Shown here in pieces: positions 23,559 through 33,436 of a stretch of DNA of 46,522 nucleotides. This DNA is from FW021-bin31 sp964422465 (GTDB lineage: Bacteria > Bacteroidota > Bacteroidia > Chitinophagales > Chitinophagaceae). The notes beneath the pieces were generated by a model. It made no database searches, was not told the DNA's origin, and worked only from the letters and a program-made list of their open reading frames with translations. Position 1 is the stretch's first letter, and every line of letters starts with the position of its first letter. The position numbers and the translations under genes were made by a program. Location of the stretch: positions 1 to 46,522 of the forward strand of contig CAYRBD010000012.1 of NCBI GenBank assembly GCA_964422465.1. Reading direction: 5' to 3'.

Positions 23559-24674
23559 GTGAAAGATCAATCGCGTATGTGGAGCCTGATGATCAGAAAA
23601 TTATCGGGAGAGGCAGAACCATCAGAAGAAGATGAGTTAGAGGGTCTTCTTAAGGCAAATCCAGATAACCAATATGCTTTTGAAATGCTCTCTGAATGGT
23701 GGGATATGAACCAGACAGCACCTCCTGAAAAGGAAGCCCTTTCCAGCTTTAGGAGCGTAAGAGAGAGATTGCATCTTCATCAGGAGGATAGCCCGTTACC
23801 AGTGGAATTACTACCGAAAGAAGGAGGAACCCGAAAGAAGAACTGGTGGGTGTTAGCTGCAGTAATTTGTGTTTTAGTGGGGAGTGCAGCCTTCTTTCTC
23901 TATTTCGGACAAGGCCATTCATTTAAAACTAATGATTTAATGGGCGATCGGTCTTCTATAAGTCAGATATCTACCAACTATGGCTCAAAATCGAAGCTGG
24001 TTTTACCGGACGGGACTATGGTATGGCTTAATTCGGGAAGTAATTTAACGTATGATAATAATAAATTTGGTGTTAAAAGTAGGCACGTTCAGCTTGTTGG
24101 AGAGGCGTATTTTGATGTAGCTAAAGATGCAGAGTATCCCTTTATTATTCATGCGGGAAAGATTAATGTTAAGGTTTTAGGAACGGCCTTCGATATTAAG
24201 TCTTATCCGGGAGACCCTACGATCCAGACAACGCTGATTAAAGGTGCTATTGAAATATCTTTTGTTAACAGGCCCAAAGACAAGATCCAACTGGAACCTC
24301 ATCAGACATTGACCATCTTTAATAACAACATGCATATTTTAAATAATAGCCTGAATAAAGCTAAACCTAAAGATAGAGACGATTATACCGTTGCACCGCT
24401 TACTATAATGCCAAAGGACAGTACGATTGTGCAAACCTCCTGGTTGGAAAATAAGTTAGCTTTTCAGGGAGAAAAATTTACAGAGTTGGCCAGGCAGATG
24501 GAGCGGTGGTATAATGTTCAGATAACCTTTACCGATAGTAAGGTAAAACAATATAAGTTCACCGGCATTTTTATGAATGAATCACTGGAGCAGGCTTTGC
24601 AGGCTTTGAGAATTACTGCTCCTTTTGATTACAGGATTGATGAAAATGAAGTGTATATTTCAACAACAAAATAA
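23559..24674 (+). CDS. FecR-family anti-sigma factor
   Basis: A 371-residue single-pass inner-membrane protein. The cytoplasmic N-terminal part (about 1-95) would hold the sigma factor. One membrane segment spans about 96-116 (WWVLAAVICVLVGSAAFFLYF). The periplasmic FecR domain includes VLPDGTMVWLNSGSNLTYD, VQLVGEAYFDVAKD and HAGKINVKVLGTAFDIKSY, and a C-terminal DUF4974-type domain has VQITFTDSKVKQYKFTGIF. It should read the STN domain of the SusC protein encoded next. Start is GTG at 23559; the ATG at 23577 (MWSLMIRKLSG) is an alternative. Confidence 0.93.
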   Translation: MKDQSRMWSLMIRKLSGEAEPSEEDELEGLLKANPDNQYAFEMLSEWWDMNQTAPPEKEALSSFRSVRERLHLHQEDSPLPVELLPKEGGTRKKNWWVLAAVICVLVGSAAFFLYFGQGHSFKTNDLMGDRSSISQISTNYGSKSKLVLPDGTMVWLNSGSNLTYDNNKFGVKSRHVQLVGEAYFDVAKDAEYPFIIHAGKINVKVLGTAFDIKSYPGDPTIQTTLIKGAIEISFVNRPKDKIQLEPHQTLTIFNNNMHILNNSLNKAKPKDRDDYTVAPLTIMPKDSTIVQTSWLENKLAFQGEKFTELARQMERWYNVQITFTDSKVKQYKFTGIFMNESLEQALQALRITAPFDYRIDENEVYISTTK

Positions 24675-24936
24675 TTGTTCATTTATTAAAAGTACATAAA
24701 ATGAAAACGTAAATACATAAAAAAGGAAGGGAAATGTCAAAGAATAATGGATTAAACTGAAATTTGACTACCATAGTTGCTTCAACATTTCCCTGATTGG
24801 TTCCTTAAGCGGTTCTGCTTCAACAGAACCCGAAAATTGAGATCAAAAACCATTTAAGGAACACCGTAACATTACATCCGGTGATCCGAAGGGTATGGTT
24901 TTTCATATTTCCTAACTTATAAACCGAAATAAAGGT
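24675..24936 (+). promoter_or_regulatory. Structured fecR-susC intergenic leader
   Basis: This 262-bp region holds five perfect inverted repeats. AGGGAAATGT (24728-24737) pairs with 24785-24794. GTTCCTTAA (24800-24808) pairs with TTAAGGAAC (24854-24862). GGTTCTG (24811-24817) pairs with CAGAACC (24824-24830). AAAAACCAT (24845-24853) pairs with ATGGTTTTT (24895-24903). CACCG (24862-24866) pairs with CGGTG (24879-24883). The second and fourth interlock and their adjacent arms touch, as in an H-type pseudoknot. I see no TAnnTTTG box, so an ECF-dependent promoter may lie upstream of or within it. Function is inferred: susC mRNA control or stability. Confidence 0.5.
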
Positions 24937-27900
24937 ATGAAAAAAATTTTGTTGAGGTACAATTTTTTCTCAGAAAGGATCGTACACAAAGTACTTTTGT
25001 ATATGAAACTGACGTCACTTCTTATTTTTGTCTTATGTATGCAGGTTTCAGCTAAGGTGTATTCTCAGGAAAATACAGTTTCTTTAAATCTGGAACATGT
25101 AGAAATAAGTAAGGCTTTACGGGCTATTGAAAAGAAAAGTGATTTTCGCTTTTTATATAACGATGCGCTACTCTCGCCGGATATGAAGGTAAATGTGCAC
25201 ACCGCGGGCTCTAAAGTGACGGATGTTGTCCGCCGTATGCTAAGGAAGACTTCGCTTACTTATAAATTGATTGGCAGTTACTTGATTGTTATCGCTGCAA
25301 AGGATGAAAAGATTAAAGTTGTCCATCTCACAGGAGTGGTCAGGAGCATGGATGGAGCCCCTGTACCGGGCGTTACCGTCCAGGTAAAGGGCACCACTAT
25401 AGGCACGATTACAGATGCAGAGGGCCATTTTTCTATTGACGTTCCCGATAGCGCCGTATTGGTTATTTCTTCAATTGGATATCAAAGCCGGGAAGTAATG
25501 GTCAATGGACAAAATAATCTTGAAATTACATTGCAGACTTCCAGTAAGGGCTTGAACGAATTGGTCGTGATTGGTTTTGGAACCCAGAAGAAAGGAGATG
25601 TAACGGGTGCTATTTCCTCTATTGATGCGGCCCAATTACAGAATAAGCCTGTGATGCGGGTAGAGCAATCTCTGCAGGGAAGGACTTCGGGAGTAACGAT
25701 TGCCTCAAGCTCGGGTCAACCGGGCGCATCCTCTACCGTGCGTATCCGGGGGACAACATCCATTAACAACAGTGATCCCTTATATATTGTGGATGGGGTA
25801 CCGGTGGATGTTGGAGGAATTGACTATCTGAATCAGAATGATATTGAATCCATTCAGGTGTTAAAAGATGCAGCTTCTGCCGCAATTTATGGCACACGTG
25901 CCGCCAGTGGAGTAATCCTGATCACCACTAAAAAGGGGAAGGCAGGACAGATGCGGGTACATTACAGTGGTTATTATGGCATACAGCAGCCCGAAAAAAA
26001 GTTGGATTTATTGGATGCCACAGAATATGCCACTTTGAGAAATGAATCTTCAATAGCCTCGGGGAATGGAATTTTGTACCCTGATCCACAATCGCTGGGA
26101 AAAGGAACCGACTGGCAGTCTATCCTTTTTAATAATTCTGCAAAAATTCAAAACCATGAGTTAAGCATTAGTGGAGGGAGTGAAAAGGCTACTTATTATT
26201 CTTCTTTTGGATACTATAATCAGGAAGGAATCGTTGCAACTCCTATTTCACATTATAAAAGATTTACAGCGAGGCTTAATACCACCTTACATGTAAAGAA
26301 ATGGTTGACGTTTGGAGAAAATTTGGGATATTCTTATATTAATAACAAAGGAAGTTTGAATACAAATAGTGAATTTGGAGGGCCTTTGAGCTCGGCGATT
26401 AACTTGGATCCGATCACCCCAGTTATAGTTACCAACCCCGATGAAGCAGATAAAAATCCTTATAGCAATAACCCCGTTATAAGAAACAGCAAGGGACAAC
26501 CGTATGGTATTTCGTCTATTGTAGGACAGGAAATGACTAATCCATTGGCCTATATTCAGACACAATTGGGGAACTTTGGCTATTCTCATAATCTGGTAGG
26601 CAATGCTTATGTAGAAATTGGCTCCATTAAAGGTTTTAAATTCCGTTCGAGTATCGGTGCTAAACTGGCTTTCTGGGGTAGCGAAAGCTTTACACCTATT
26701 TATTATCTCAGCCCAACGGTCAGTAATACAGGAAATACTAATTTTTATCGGGAGAATAATCATGGTTTGATTTGGAACTGGGACAATACCCTTTCTTATT
26801 CTCGTAATTTTGGTGAGCATCATCTGACATTGTTAGTCGGTACGAGCGCACAGGCCAATAATGCTTCAGGGGTCAACGGTACTTATCAGGGCATCCCGGT
26901 AAATGATTTTGATAATGCCTCTATGAATTTTCCGGTACCTACGGATCACCGTATTGCGGGAGGTTATGAAAATCAGCCTTACCGCCTGAACTCTTACTTC
27001 GGGAGAGTTACTTACAATTATAGGAGTAAATATTTACTGACTGGTATCTTACGGGTAGATGGTTCATCAAGGTTTGGCAGTAACAATCGTTATGGTAAGT
27101 TCCCTTCCATTTCTGTAGGCTGGGTACCTACTATGGAAGATTTCTGGACAACCAATAGTGTTTTGGATTATTTAAAGATTAGAGCTTCCTATGGAATAAA
27201 TGGAAATGATCAGTCGCTTAGTGATTTCCAATTTGTATCTACTGTCGGAGGAGGAAGAGATTATGTCTTCGGGCCCGGGACTATTTATAGTGGTTATAGC
27301 CCCAATGCCCCGGCCAATCCTGATTTGAAATGGGAACAAACCAGTCAATTAGATGTGGGATTTGATGCACATCTGTTTACCAATTTTACACTTACCGTAG
27401 ATGTTTATGATAAGAAAACTACCGGGATGTTACGACAGGTAAGAATACCGGGATATGTTGGCGCTACGGGTGAGCCTTATGGGAATGTAGCTAGTCTGAA
27501 GGACCAGGGGATAGAAGTAGAAGCAGGTTATCAAAAGCAATTGGGCAAAGTAGGGCTTCAGGTAAATGCCAATGCATCTTATGTTAAAAATACGATTACT
27601 GATATTGGTTTGCAGGAATACATTCCCGGGCAGACAGTGCAAAATATATCTACTGGAGAAATCAGTCGCATAGTCGTAGATCATCCGATCAATGTTTTTT
27701 ATGGTTTTCAAACTGAAGGGCTTTTCCAGACTCAGGCGGATATAGATGCTTACGTTAATAAATCCGGAGACAAAATTCAGCCAAATGCTAAGCCGGGTGA
27801 TTTTAAATGGGCAGACTTAAATGGAGATGGCCAAATTACGGATGCGGACAGAACCTATCTCGGAGATCCTACTCCGCATTGGACCTTTGGAATTACCGCT

Positions 27901-28353
27901 ACCGTCAATTGGCATAATTTTGATTTGACCGTCTTTGGACAAGGCGTACAGGGAAATGATGTTTTTCAGGCGCTTAGGAGGTTGGATATTATAACTGCCA
28001 ATTATACTACTGCTGCATTGGGAAGGTGGACAGGCCCGGGAACCTCGAACAATTATCCAAGGCTTGATGACAGTGATCCAAATAGTAATTTCAAAAGACC
28101 ATCTCCGTTTTATTTGTCTGATGGTTCTTATTTCAGAATAAAGGACTTGCAATTGGGTTATACTTTGCCGAAACAAATGACTGATGTCATCGGGCTTCAG
28201 AAAACCAGAGTTTATATCAACTCTCACAACTTATTGACCTTTACCAATTATTCCGGTTATGATCCAGAGATTGGGGGCAGTAGTTATGGTGTAGATCGTG
28301 GTATTTACCCTCAGGCACGCTCCTTTACGTTTGGTTTAGATGTTTCTTTCTAA
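24937..28353 (+). CDS. SusC/RagA-family TonB-linked outer membrane transporter with STN domain
   Basis: An 1138-residue TonB-dependent outer-membrane receptor that would import oligosaccharides with the SusD partner encoded next. Order of parts: signal segment (MKLTSLLIFVLCMQVSAKVYSQ, 23-44), STN signalling domain (about 47-118), carboxypeptidase-regulatory-like domain (about 131-208, GVVRSMDGAPVPGVTVQVKGTT), a TonB-box-like stretch LNELVVIGFGTQKKGDVTGAI, plug domain (about 220-335, VRIRGTTSINNSDPLYIVDGVP), then the beta-barrel ending in an aromatic residue (FTFGLDVSF). The STN domain is the partner of FecR, so this receptor also senses substrate. The ATG at 25003 would remove 22 residues before the signal core. 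Confidence 0.96.
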   Translation: MKKILLRYNFFSERIVHKVLLYMKLTSLLIFVLCMQVSAKVYSQENTVSLNLEHVEISKALRAIEKKSDFRFLYNDALLSPDMKVNVHTAGSKVTDVVRRMLRKTSLTYKLIGSYLIVIAAKDEKIKVVHLTGVVRSMDGAPVPGVTVQVKGTTIGTITDAEGHFSIDVPDSAVLVISSIGYQSREVMVNGQNNLEITLQTSSKGLNELVVIGFGTQKKGDVTGAISSIDAAQLQNKPVMRVEQSLQGRTSGVTIASSSGQPGASSTVRIRGTTSINNSDPLYIVDGVPVDVGGIDYLNQNDIESIQVLKDAASAAIYGTRAASGVILITTKKGKAGQMRVHYSGYYGIQQPEKKLDLLDATEYATLRNESSIASGNGILYPDPQSLGKGTDWQSILFNNSAKIQNHELSISGGSEKATYYSSFGYYNQEGIVATPISHYKRFTARLNTTLHVKKWLTFGENLGYSYINNKGSLNTNSEFGGPLSSAINLDPITPVIVTNPDEADKNPYSNNPVIRNSKGQPYGISSIVGQEMTNPLAYIQTQLGNFGYSHNLVGNAYVEIGSIKGFKFRSSIGAKLAFWGSESFTPIYYLSPTVSNTGNTNFYRENNHGLIWNWDNTLSYSRNFGEHHLTLLVGTSAQANNASGVNGTYQGIPVNDFDNASMNFPVPTDHRIAGGYENQPYRLNSYFGRVTYNYRSKYLLTGILRVDGSSRFGSNNRYGKFPSISVGWVPTMEDFWTTNSVLDYLKIRASYGINGNDQSLSDFQFVSTVGGGRDYVFGPGTIYSGYSPNAPANPDLKWEQTSQLDVGFDAHLFTNFTLTVDVYDKKTTGMLRQVRIPGYVGATGEPYGNVASLKDQGIEVEAGYQKQLGKVGLQVNANASYVKNTITDIGLQEYIPGQTVQNISTGEISRIVVDHPINVFYGFQTEGLFQTQADIDAYVNKSGDKIQPNAKPGDFKWADLNGDGQITDADRTYLGDPTPHWTFGITATVNWHNFDLTVFGQGVQGNDVFQALRRLDIITANYTTAALGRWTGPGTSNNYPRLDDSDPNSNFKRPSPFYLSDGSYFRIKDLQLGYTLPKQMTDVIGLQKTRVYINSHNLLTFTNYSGYDPEIGGSSYGVDRGIYPQARSFTFGLDVSF

Positions 28354-28368
28354 CAAATAAAAACATTG

Positions 28369-29883
28369 ATGATGAAAAAATTAATCTTTTATACGATACT
28401 ATCCCTAGGAGCCATTCAATTAAGTTCCTGTAGCAAAAAATTTTTGGAAGTGAAACCCAAGGGAATACAATTAGAATCAAATTATTACCAAACTCCTGAT
28501 CAGGCTTACGCTGCTCTGGTTGCAACTTATAACCCGGTGGGCTGGCAAGTGGGAGGAAGTGACAATACCTATATCCCTTTACTTGCTATTAATGGTGCTG
28601 CGGATGAATGTTATGCCGGTGGCGGGGGATCGGGAGATATGTTGGGATGGCAGGCTTGGAATACGTATGATCTTACTTCTGTAATAGGCCCCCAGGCCGG
28701 TTATTGGGATCGCAGTTATACGGGGATTTATCGTGCTAATTTATTGCTCGAAAGGATTGAAGGTGTTAAAGGAATGGATGCGGCAGAAAAGAAAAGATAT
28801 ATTGCCGAAGCTCATTTTTTAAGGGGATATTATTATTTCTGGCTGGTACGATTATTCAAAAATGTAGTTTTAACAACAAAACCGATAACTACGGATCAGA
28901 TATATCAGCAGCTACAAGTTTCCCCTGATTCTGTTTATACTTTGATTGAAAGTGATTTTAAAGCAGCTATTCCTGATTTGCCTGCGGCTCCATTGCCTTC
29001 TAATGAAAATGGAAGAGCTACTAAGGGAGCGGCTATGGCCTTTTTGGCAAAGGCTATTATGTACCAGGCCGGTCCCGATGATAACAGCAGGATGGCAGAG
29101 GCCGCGGAATGGCTCGAAAAGGTAAATACGGCTCCGGCTTATCATCTACTGAACAATTTCCCGGATATTTTTAGTCCGGATAATAAATTTAATGCCGAAT
29201 CGGTGTTTGAAATCCCGCATACTCAGGCTCAAAATGCAGACTGGAATACCTGGCCCAATTATGATGGCAATATCTACGTGCAGATGGTTGGTCCGCGTAG
29301 TTACAGCGGGCCTGTCTATTGGTCGGGCGGATATAGCTTTAATCCTATTATTAAATCGTTCGCAGAAGCCATGAAAAGTGACCCGCGCTATCCCTATACG
29401 GTTGTCGATATTGACAGCATTGTGAATGCGGAGCCAGGTAGGAGTTATATTGCCGGTTATGACAATACAGGATATTTTATCCGGAAGTATGCCCCTTTAG
29501 CAAAGTTTGAATCAACTACAGGCGTTAAGGAACTTAATTTCCCCAATGATTATATAGAAGTGCGTCTTGCAGATACCTATTTATTAGAAGCGGAAGCTTT
29601 AGTCAGAGGAAATGGAGACTTGACAAAAGCAGCTCATTATTTAAATGCGGTTCGTAAGAGAGTAGGGCTGCCGGATGAGTTGCCCACGCTGGAGAATATT
29701 TATCATGAACGCCGTATGGAATTGGCTACAGAAGGCCATCGCTGGTTTGATCTGGTACGTACCGGAAGAGCGGCCCAGGTACTGGCCTTCAAGGGATTTA
29801 AGGCCGGCGTGAATGAAATTTTGCCAATCCCTAAAGTGGAGATGGATAATACCAAATTAAAACAAAACCCGGGATATCAGTAA
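28369..29883 (+). CDS. SusD/RagB-family nutrient-binding lipoprotein
   Basis: A 504-residue surface lipoprotein (KLIFYTILSLGAIQLSSC, lipobox LSSC) that caps the SusC channel and binds glycan. Typical parts are the N-terminal FLEVKPKGIQLESNYYQTPDQAYAAL, the TPR-like helices (RYIAEAHFLRGYYYFWLVRLFKNV) and the C-terminal LADTYLLEAEALVRGNGDLTKAAHYLNAVRKRVGLP with IYHERRMELATEGHRWFDLVRTGRA. The frame also opens at a TTG (28366); ATG 28369 or 28372 are better. It follows susC after 15 bp. Confidence 0.96.
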   Translation: MMKKLIFYTILSLGAIQLSSCSKKFLEVKPKGIQLESNYYQTPDQAYAALVATYNPVGWQVGGSDNTYIPLLAINGAADECYAGGGGSGDMLGWQAWNTYDLTSVIGPQAGYWDRSYTGIYRANLLLERIEGVKGMDAAEKKRYIAEAHFLRGYYYFWLVRLFKNVVLTTKPITTDQIYQQLQVSPDSVYTLIESDFKAAIPDLPAAPLPSNENGRATKGAAMAFLAKAIMYQAGPDDNSRMAEAAEWLEKVNTAPAYHLLNNFPDIFSPDNKFNAESVFEIPHTQAQNADWNTWPNYDGNIYVQMVGPRSYSGPVYWSGGYSFNPIIKSFAEAMKSDPRYPYTVVDIDSIVNAEPGRSYIAGYDNTGYFIRKYAPLAKFESTTGVKELNFPNDYIEVRLADTYLLEAEALVRGNGDLTKAAHYLNAVRKRVGLPDELPTLENIYHERRMELATEGHRWFDLVRTGRAAQVLAFKGFKAGVNEILPIPKVEMDNTKLKQNPGYQ

Positions 29884-29900
29884 TCGTTTTATATAAATAA

Positions 29901-29918
29901 CCATACAACCATACAACC
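29901..29918. repeat. Octamer repeat CCATACAA before the PKD lipoprotein gene
   Basis: Two tandem CCATACAA units (29901-29908 and 29909-29916) run into CCATG, where the ATG is the start codon at 29919. They are the same octamers as at 17548-17606. Confidence 0.7.
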
Positions 29919-30833
29919 ATGAAATATCTCAATAAACTTGTTTTCGTAGGTGCTGTGATTATGACTTGTTTTTGGACGGCCTGTACCAGCGATGTATCAG
30001 AATCTTTAGGCCCATTGCCCAAGGCGGACTTTTCAGTTGAGCAGGGAGCCGATGCTAATGACGTTATTCTGGTAAACAAAACAAATATGCCTTCTATTCC
30101 TTATTGGACTTCATCAAATGGGCTGGATGCCGAGGGTGATTCTGCCGTTTTTCATTTTGTTTTTAAAGGTACTTATACTGTAACTCTGGCTGCGGTTGCT
30201 CACGGAGGAATAGATTCTGTCTCCAAGACGGTGACTATTGATCAAAATGACCCGGGTGCTTGTCAGGGAACCATGCAGGGCTTTATTGCTAGTTGTACTC
30301 AAAAGACTTGGAAACTAAACCCTGAAGCAGGCGCAGAAGGGGTGGGCCCTAATCCGGGTGATGTGTCCTGGTGGAGTAATACTGCAGGCGATGTAACCGG
30401 AGATCGCAAATGTGACTGGAATGATGAGTGGACTTTTCATTTTGATGCTAATGGCAATATGAGTTATGATAACAAAGGAGATTTCTTTAGCGAGGATTAT
30501 CTGGGAAAAGCCGATAATTCCTGCGGCGTGGACGCTGATCTTACTACTACTCAAAAGCCCTGGTCTTCCGGAGATTTTCATTATCAGATCATTAAGGATG
30601 CGGGTACAAAGCCGGAATATGGCCAATTAAAAGTAATCGGAACAGGCGCTCATATTGGTTTTCCGAGGGTTACAAATGGAGCGGACAATAAGACTGCTCC
30701 TGTACAATCCATTACCTATGATATTATAGGGATGGTTCATAAAGACGGATACGATCTGCTTACCCTTTCTATTAATGAGGGTACGGATGCTGCCGCTACC
30801 TGGTGGACTTATACTTTGCGTTCTACAAATTAA
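29919..30833 (+). CDS. PKD-domain lipoprotein, probable surface glycan-binding protein
   Basis: A 304-residue lipoprotein (signal ending CFWTAC, lipobox WTAC) in the position of SusE/F-like surface glycan-binding proteins, right after SusD. Residues about 35-115 look like a PKD domain (FHFVFKGTYTVTLAAVAHGG). The second half (KTWKLNPEAGAEGVGPNPGDVSWWSN and DDEWTFHFDANGNMSYDNKG-like stretches) is rich in Trp, Gly and Asp, and resembles a domain common in glucan PUL lipoproteins. I cannot name it. Glycan binding is inferred from position and aromatic content. Confidence 0.75.
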   Translation: MKYLNKLVFVGAVIMTCFWTACTSDVSESLGPLPKADFSVEQGADANDVILVNKTNMPSIPYWTSSNGLDAEGDSAVFHFVFKGTYTVTLAAVAHGGIDSVSKTVTIDQNDPGACQGTMQGFIASCTQKTWKLNPEAGAEGVGPNPGDVSWWSNTAGDVTGDRKCDWNDEWTFHFDANGNMSYDNKGDFFSEDYLGKADNSCGVDADLTTTQKPWSSGDFHYQIIKDAGTKPEYGQLKVIGTGAHIGFPRVTNGADNKTAPVQSITYDIIGMVHKDGYDLLTLSINEGTDAAATWWTYTLRSTN

Positions 30834-30845
30834 ACCTCTTTTTGT

Positions 30846-32042
30846 ATGAAGGTGTTCTGCTTATTAATATATCTATTTAGCGGGCTTACTTTAATATCCT
30901 GTTCTAACGAAAATGATAATAACAGTCCTGAGGAAAACCTGCCCTCCGTTTCGGTGAGGGATGCTGTGGTGAACCGAAAAACTACCACGGCCGTTTGTCG
31001 TTTTTATGTAGATTTAAGCCAAACTGCTACTTCAAAAATTAGCGTTCATTATGAGACTATGGATGGTACAGCAAAGGCGGGAAAAGATTATTTGGAGGCT
31101 TCGGGAACTTTAGTTTTTCCGCCTGGAGAAACAGAAGTAACTATAGATGTAGAGATTGAAGAAGATAGTCTGCGTCAACCAGACCAGCAATTTTATTTAC
31201 AATTAAGCGATCCGGAGAAAGCCACCCTGGGTATAGCCAAAGCTACCGGCACCATTGTAAATGAAGGGACTTATCTGCCTACAGACAACAGCGGCTATTC
31301 TACTCCCGAAAGTTATCCCGGTTATCATCTTGTTTGGGATGATGAATTCAACGGGAAAACACTGAACGAAACAGACTGGAATTATGAAACCGGTACCGGA
31401 GATAATGGCTGGGGGAATAATGAACTGGAATATTATACTTCCCGCCCTCAGAATATTTTTCTTTCAGAAGGTAATTTAGTTATTGAAGCCAGAGAAGAGG
31501 ATTACAACGGTAGTAAATACACTTCTGCCAGGATTACCACGCAGAGGAAGAAGGAATTCACCTATGGCCGGATGGATATACGGGCAAAGCTTCCGGTTGA
31601 TCACGGCTTATGGCCGGCTTTGTGGATGCTGGGAAGCAATATTTCTTCTGTTGGCTGGCCACAGTGTGGCGAAATAGATATTATGGAAGTAATCGGGAAA
31701 AATCCTAAAACGGTAGTCGGTTCCTTTCATTGGCAAAAAAAAGATGGAACAGAGGGTACATTTAACAATACGCACAATTCGTCTACAGGGGATTTTTCAA
31801 AAGAATTTCATGTGTTTAGCCTGGTCTGGACCCCTGATAGTTTGCAAATATTAATGGATGACTTTCCTTATGTAAAAGCCGCAAGACAGGATATTTCGGA
31901 TGGGATTTATCCTTTTGATAAACCTTCTTTTTTTATCTTTAATGTAGCGGTGGGTGGAGATTGGCCCGGCCCTCCGGATAATACCACCCAATTTCCGCAA
32001 CGGATGTTTGTAGATTATGTAAGAGTATTTCAGAAAAAATAA
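30846..32042 (+). CDS. GH16 beta-glucanase (laminarinase type) with Calx-beta domain
   Basis: A 398-residue lipoprotein-type enzyme (LIYLFSGLTLISCSN, lipobox LISC). A Calx-beta-like domain covers about 33-140 (VHYETMDGTAKAGKDYLEASGTLVFPPG). The GH16 catalytic domain starts near residue 157 (YHLVWDDEFNGKTLNETDWNYETG) and holds the catalytic motif EIDIME at 276-281, with E276 as nucleophile and E281 as acid/base. The ExDxxE form with an inserted residue, and the GWGNNELEYYT stretch, fit the laminarinase subgroup cutting beta-1,3-glucan. Within a PUL it would make the oligosaccharides imported by SusCD. Confidence 0.92.
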   Translation: MKVFCLLIYLFSGLTLISCSNENDNNSPEENLPSVSVRDAVVNRKTTTAVCRFYVDLSQTATSKISVHYETMDGTAKAGKDYLEASGTLVFPPGETEVTIDVEIEEDSLRQPDQQFYLQLSDPEKATLGIAKATGTIVNEGTYLPTDNSGYSTPESYPGYHLVWDDEFNGKTLNETDWNYETGTGDNGWGNNELEYYTSRPQNIFLSEGNLVIEAREEDYNGSKYTSARITTQRKKEFTYGRMDIRAKLPVDHGLWPALWMLGSNISSVGWPQCGEIDIMEVIGKNPKTVVGSFHWQKKDGTEGTFNNTHNSSTGDFSKEFHVFSLVWTPDSLQILMDDFPYVKAARQDISDGIYPFDKPSFFIFNVAVGGDWPGPPDNTTQFPQRMFVDYVRVFQKK

Positions 32043-32099
32043 AGAACAGGGGAAAGAATATGACTGTTCTATGATGACCAAGATAAAAAAGAATTAATA

Positions 32100-33375
32100 A
32101 TGAATAAATTGTTCTTTTTAGGGATTTGCTTATTTCTCTTTTTAGGTATAGGGTGCAGTAGAGCTCATGATATACCAGAACAAGACCTTCCGGCAGATTC
32201 TTCTGACAGTCCGCAGCCTCCGATGGAAACAGATGTACAACTGTGGCTGACCAAAGCAGATCAAAGTGTGTTGTTTCAAAAACAAAATNNNNNNNNNNNN
32301 NNNNNNNNNNNNNNNNNNNNNNNNNNNNNNNNNNNNNNNNNNNNNNNNNNNNNNNNNNNNNNNNNNNNNNNNNNNNNNNNNNNNNNNNGATACTACTCTG
32401 CAATATTTTGATTTAGGAGCGGATAAATATGATCTGGTTCCGCTGTTGAAAGAAATATTAAGTATTAATCCGGACTTAAAAATTCTTGGATCACCGTGGT
32501 CGGCTCCTGTCTGGATGAAAACCAATGGCAGTTCCATTGGGGGTAAGCTGGCTCCTGAATATTATAACGTGTATGCAAAGTATTTTGTGAAGTATATCCA
32601 GGAGATGAAAAACAATGGTATTCATATTGATGCGGTTACACCTCAAAATGAGCCTTTAAATCCAGATAACAATCCGAGTATGGTAATGACAGCTGATGAA
32701 GAGGCTGCTTTTATTAAAAATAATTTAGGTCCGGCTTTTAAAAAAGCGGGTATCAATACAAAAATTATTATTTACGATCACAATTGTGACCGACCGGACT
32801 ACCCTTTAACAATCTTAAAGAATGAAGATGCGCGAAGGTATGTGGATGGTTCTGCATTTCATTTATATGCAGGGGATATTTCCGCGCTTTCAAAAGTTCA
32901 TGATGCCTATCCGGAAAAGAATATTTACTTTACAGAACAGTATACGGCTACGACCGGTCAGTTTTCCGGTGATCTGCAGTGGCATGTGAAAAACCTGATC
33001 ATTGGCGCCATGAGAAACTGGAGTAGAAATGTATTGGAATGGAATCTGGCTTCCGACCCTGATTACGGTCCACATACTCTGGGTGGATGTACAACTTGTA
33101 AAGGAGCTTTGACTATTGGCGGTGACGTCAAAAGAAATGTTTCGTATTACATTATCGCGGCGGCATCCAAGTTTGTACGTCCGGGAGCAGTAAGGGTATC
33201 CAGTAATCTGACAGGCAACCTGCAAAATGTGGCTTTTCAAAACAAGGATGGAATGAAAGTTCTTATTGTTTTGAATGACGGAGATCAGGAGCAAAGATTT
33301 AATATTGAATTTAATGGAGAGCGTGTTTCTACGCGTCTGACAGGGGGCGCTGTGGGAACTTATGTGTGGAAGTGA
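32100..33375 (+). CDS. GH30 beta-glucanase, interrupted by an assembly gap
   Basis: A lipoprotein signal (MNKLFFLGICLFLFLGIGC) and the GH30 opening VQLWLTKADQSVLFQKQ precede 100 N. After the gap the GH30 barrel continues (FDLGADKYDLVPLLKEIL, LGSPWSAPVWMKTNG). It keeps the acid/base glutamate in VTPQNEPL (GAG at 32650-32652) and the nucleophile in YFTEQYT (GAA at 32935-32937), and ends with the usual beta-sandwich. The part with the GFGG-type motif is missing, so the gap hides more than 100 bp. In Bacteroidota glucan PULs such enzymes are often endo-beta-1,6-glucanases; a glucosylceramidase-like activity is the alternative. Confidence 0.88.
32289..32388. other. Assembly gap (100 N)
   Basis: Exactly 100 unknown bases. 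The codon frames end and begin at the gap borders (32288 and 32389), so an intact gene needs a missing length divisible by three, which 100 is not. It is a placeholder of unknown true size. Confidence 0.97.
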
Positions 33376-33436
33376 GGAGCACATTGTGATAATTCGCACA
33401 TTTATATTTTATTTGTGTATTCAATACTTAATTACG

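Noticed and set aside
26287..26823. 178-codon open frame antisense to susC
   Set aside because: It is the shadow of the susC coding frame, with no start signal or recognisable domain; susC clearly covers this DNA.
32100..32411. Short protein of 103 codons ending after the gap
   Set aside because: The end is an artefact of translating N bases in the wrong frame; the first 63 codons belong to the GH30 gene.
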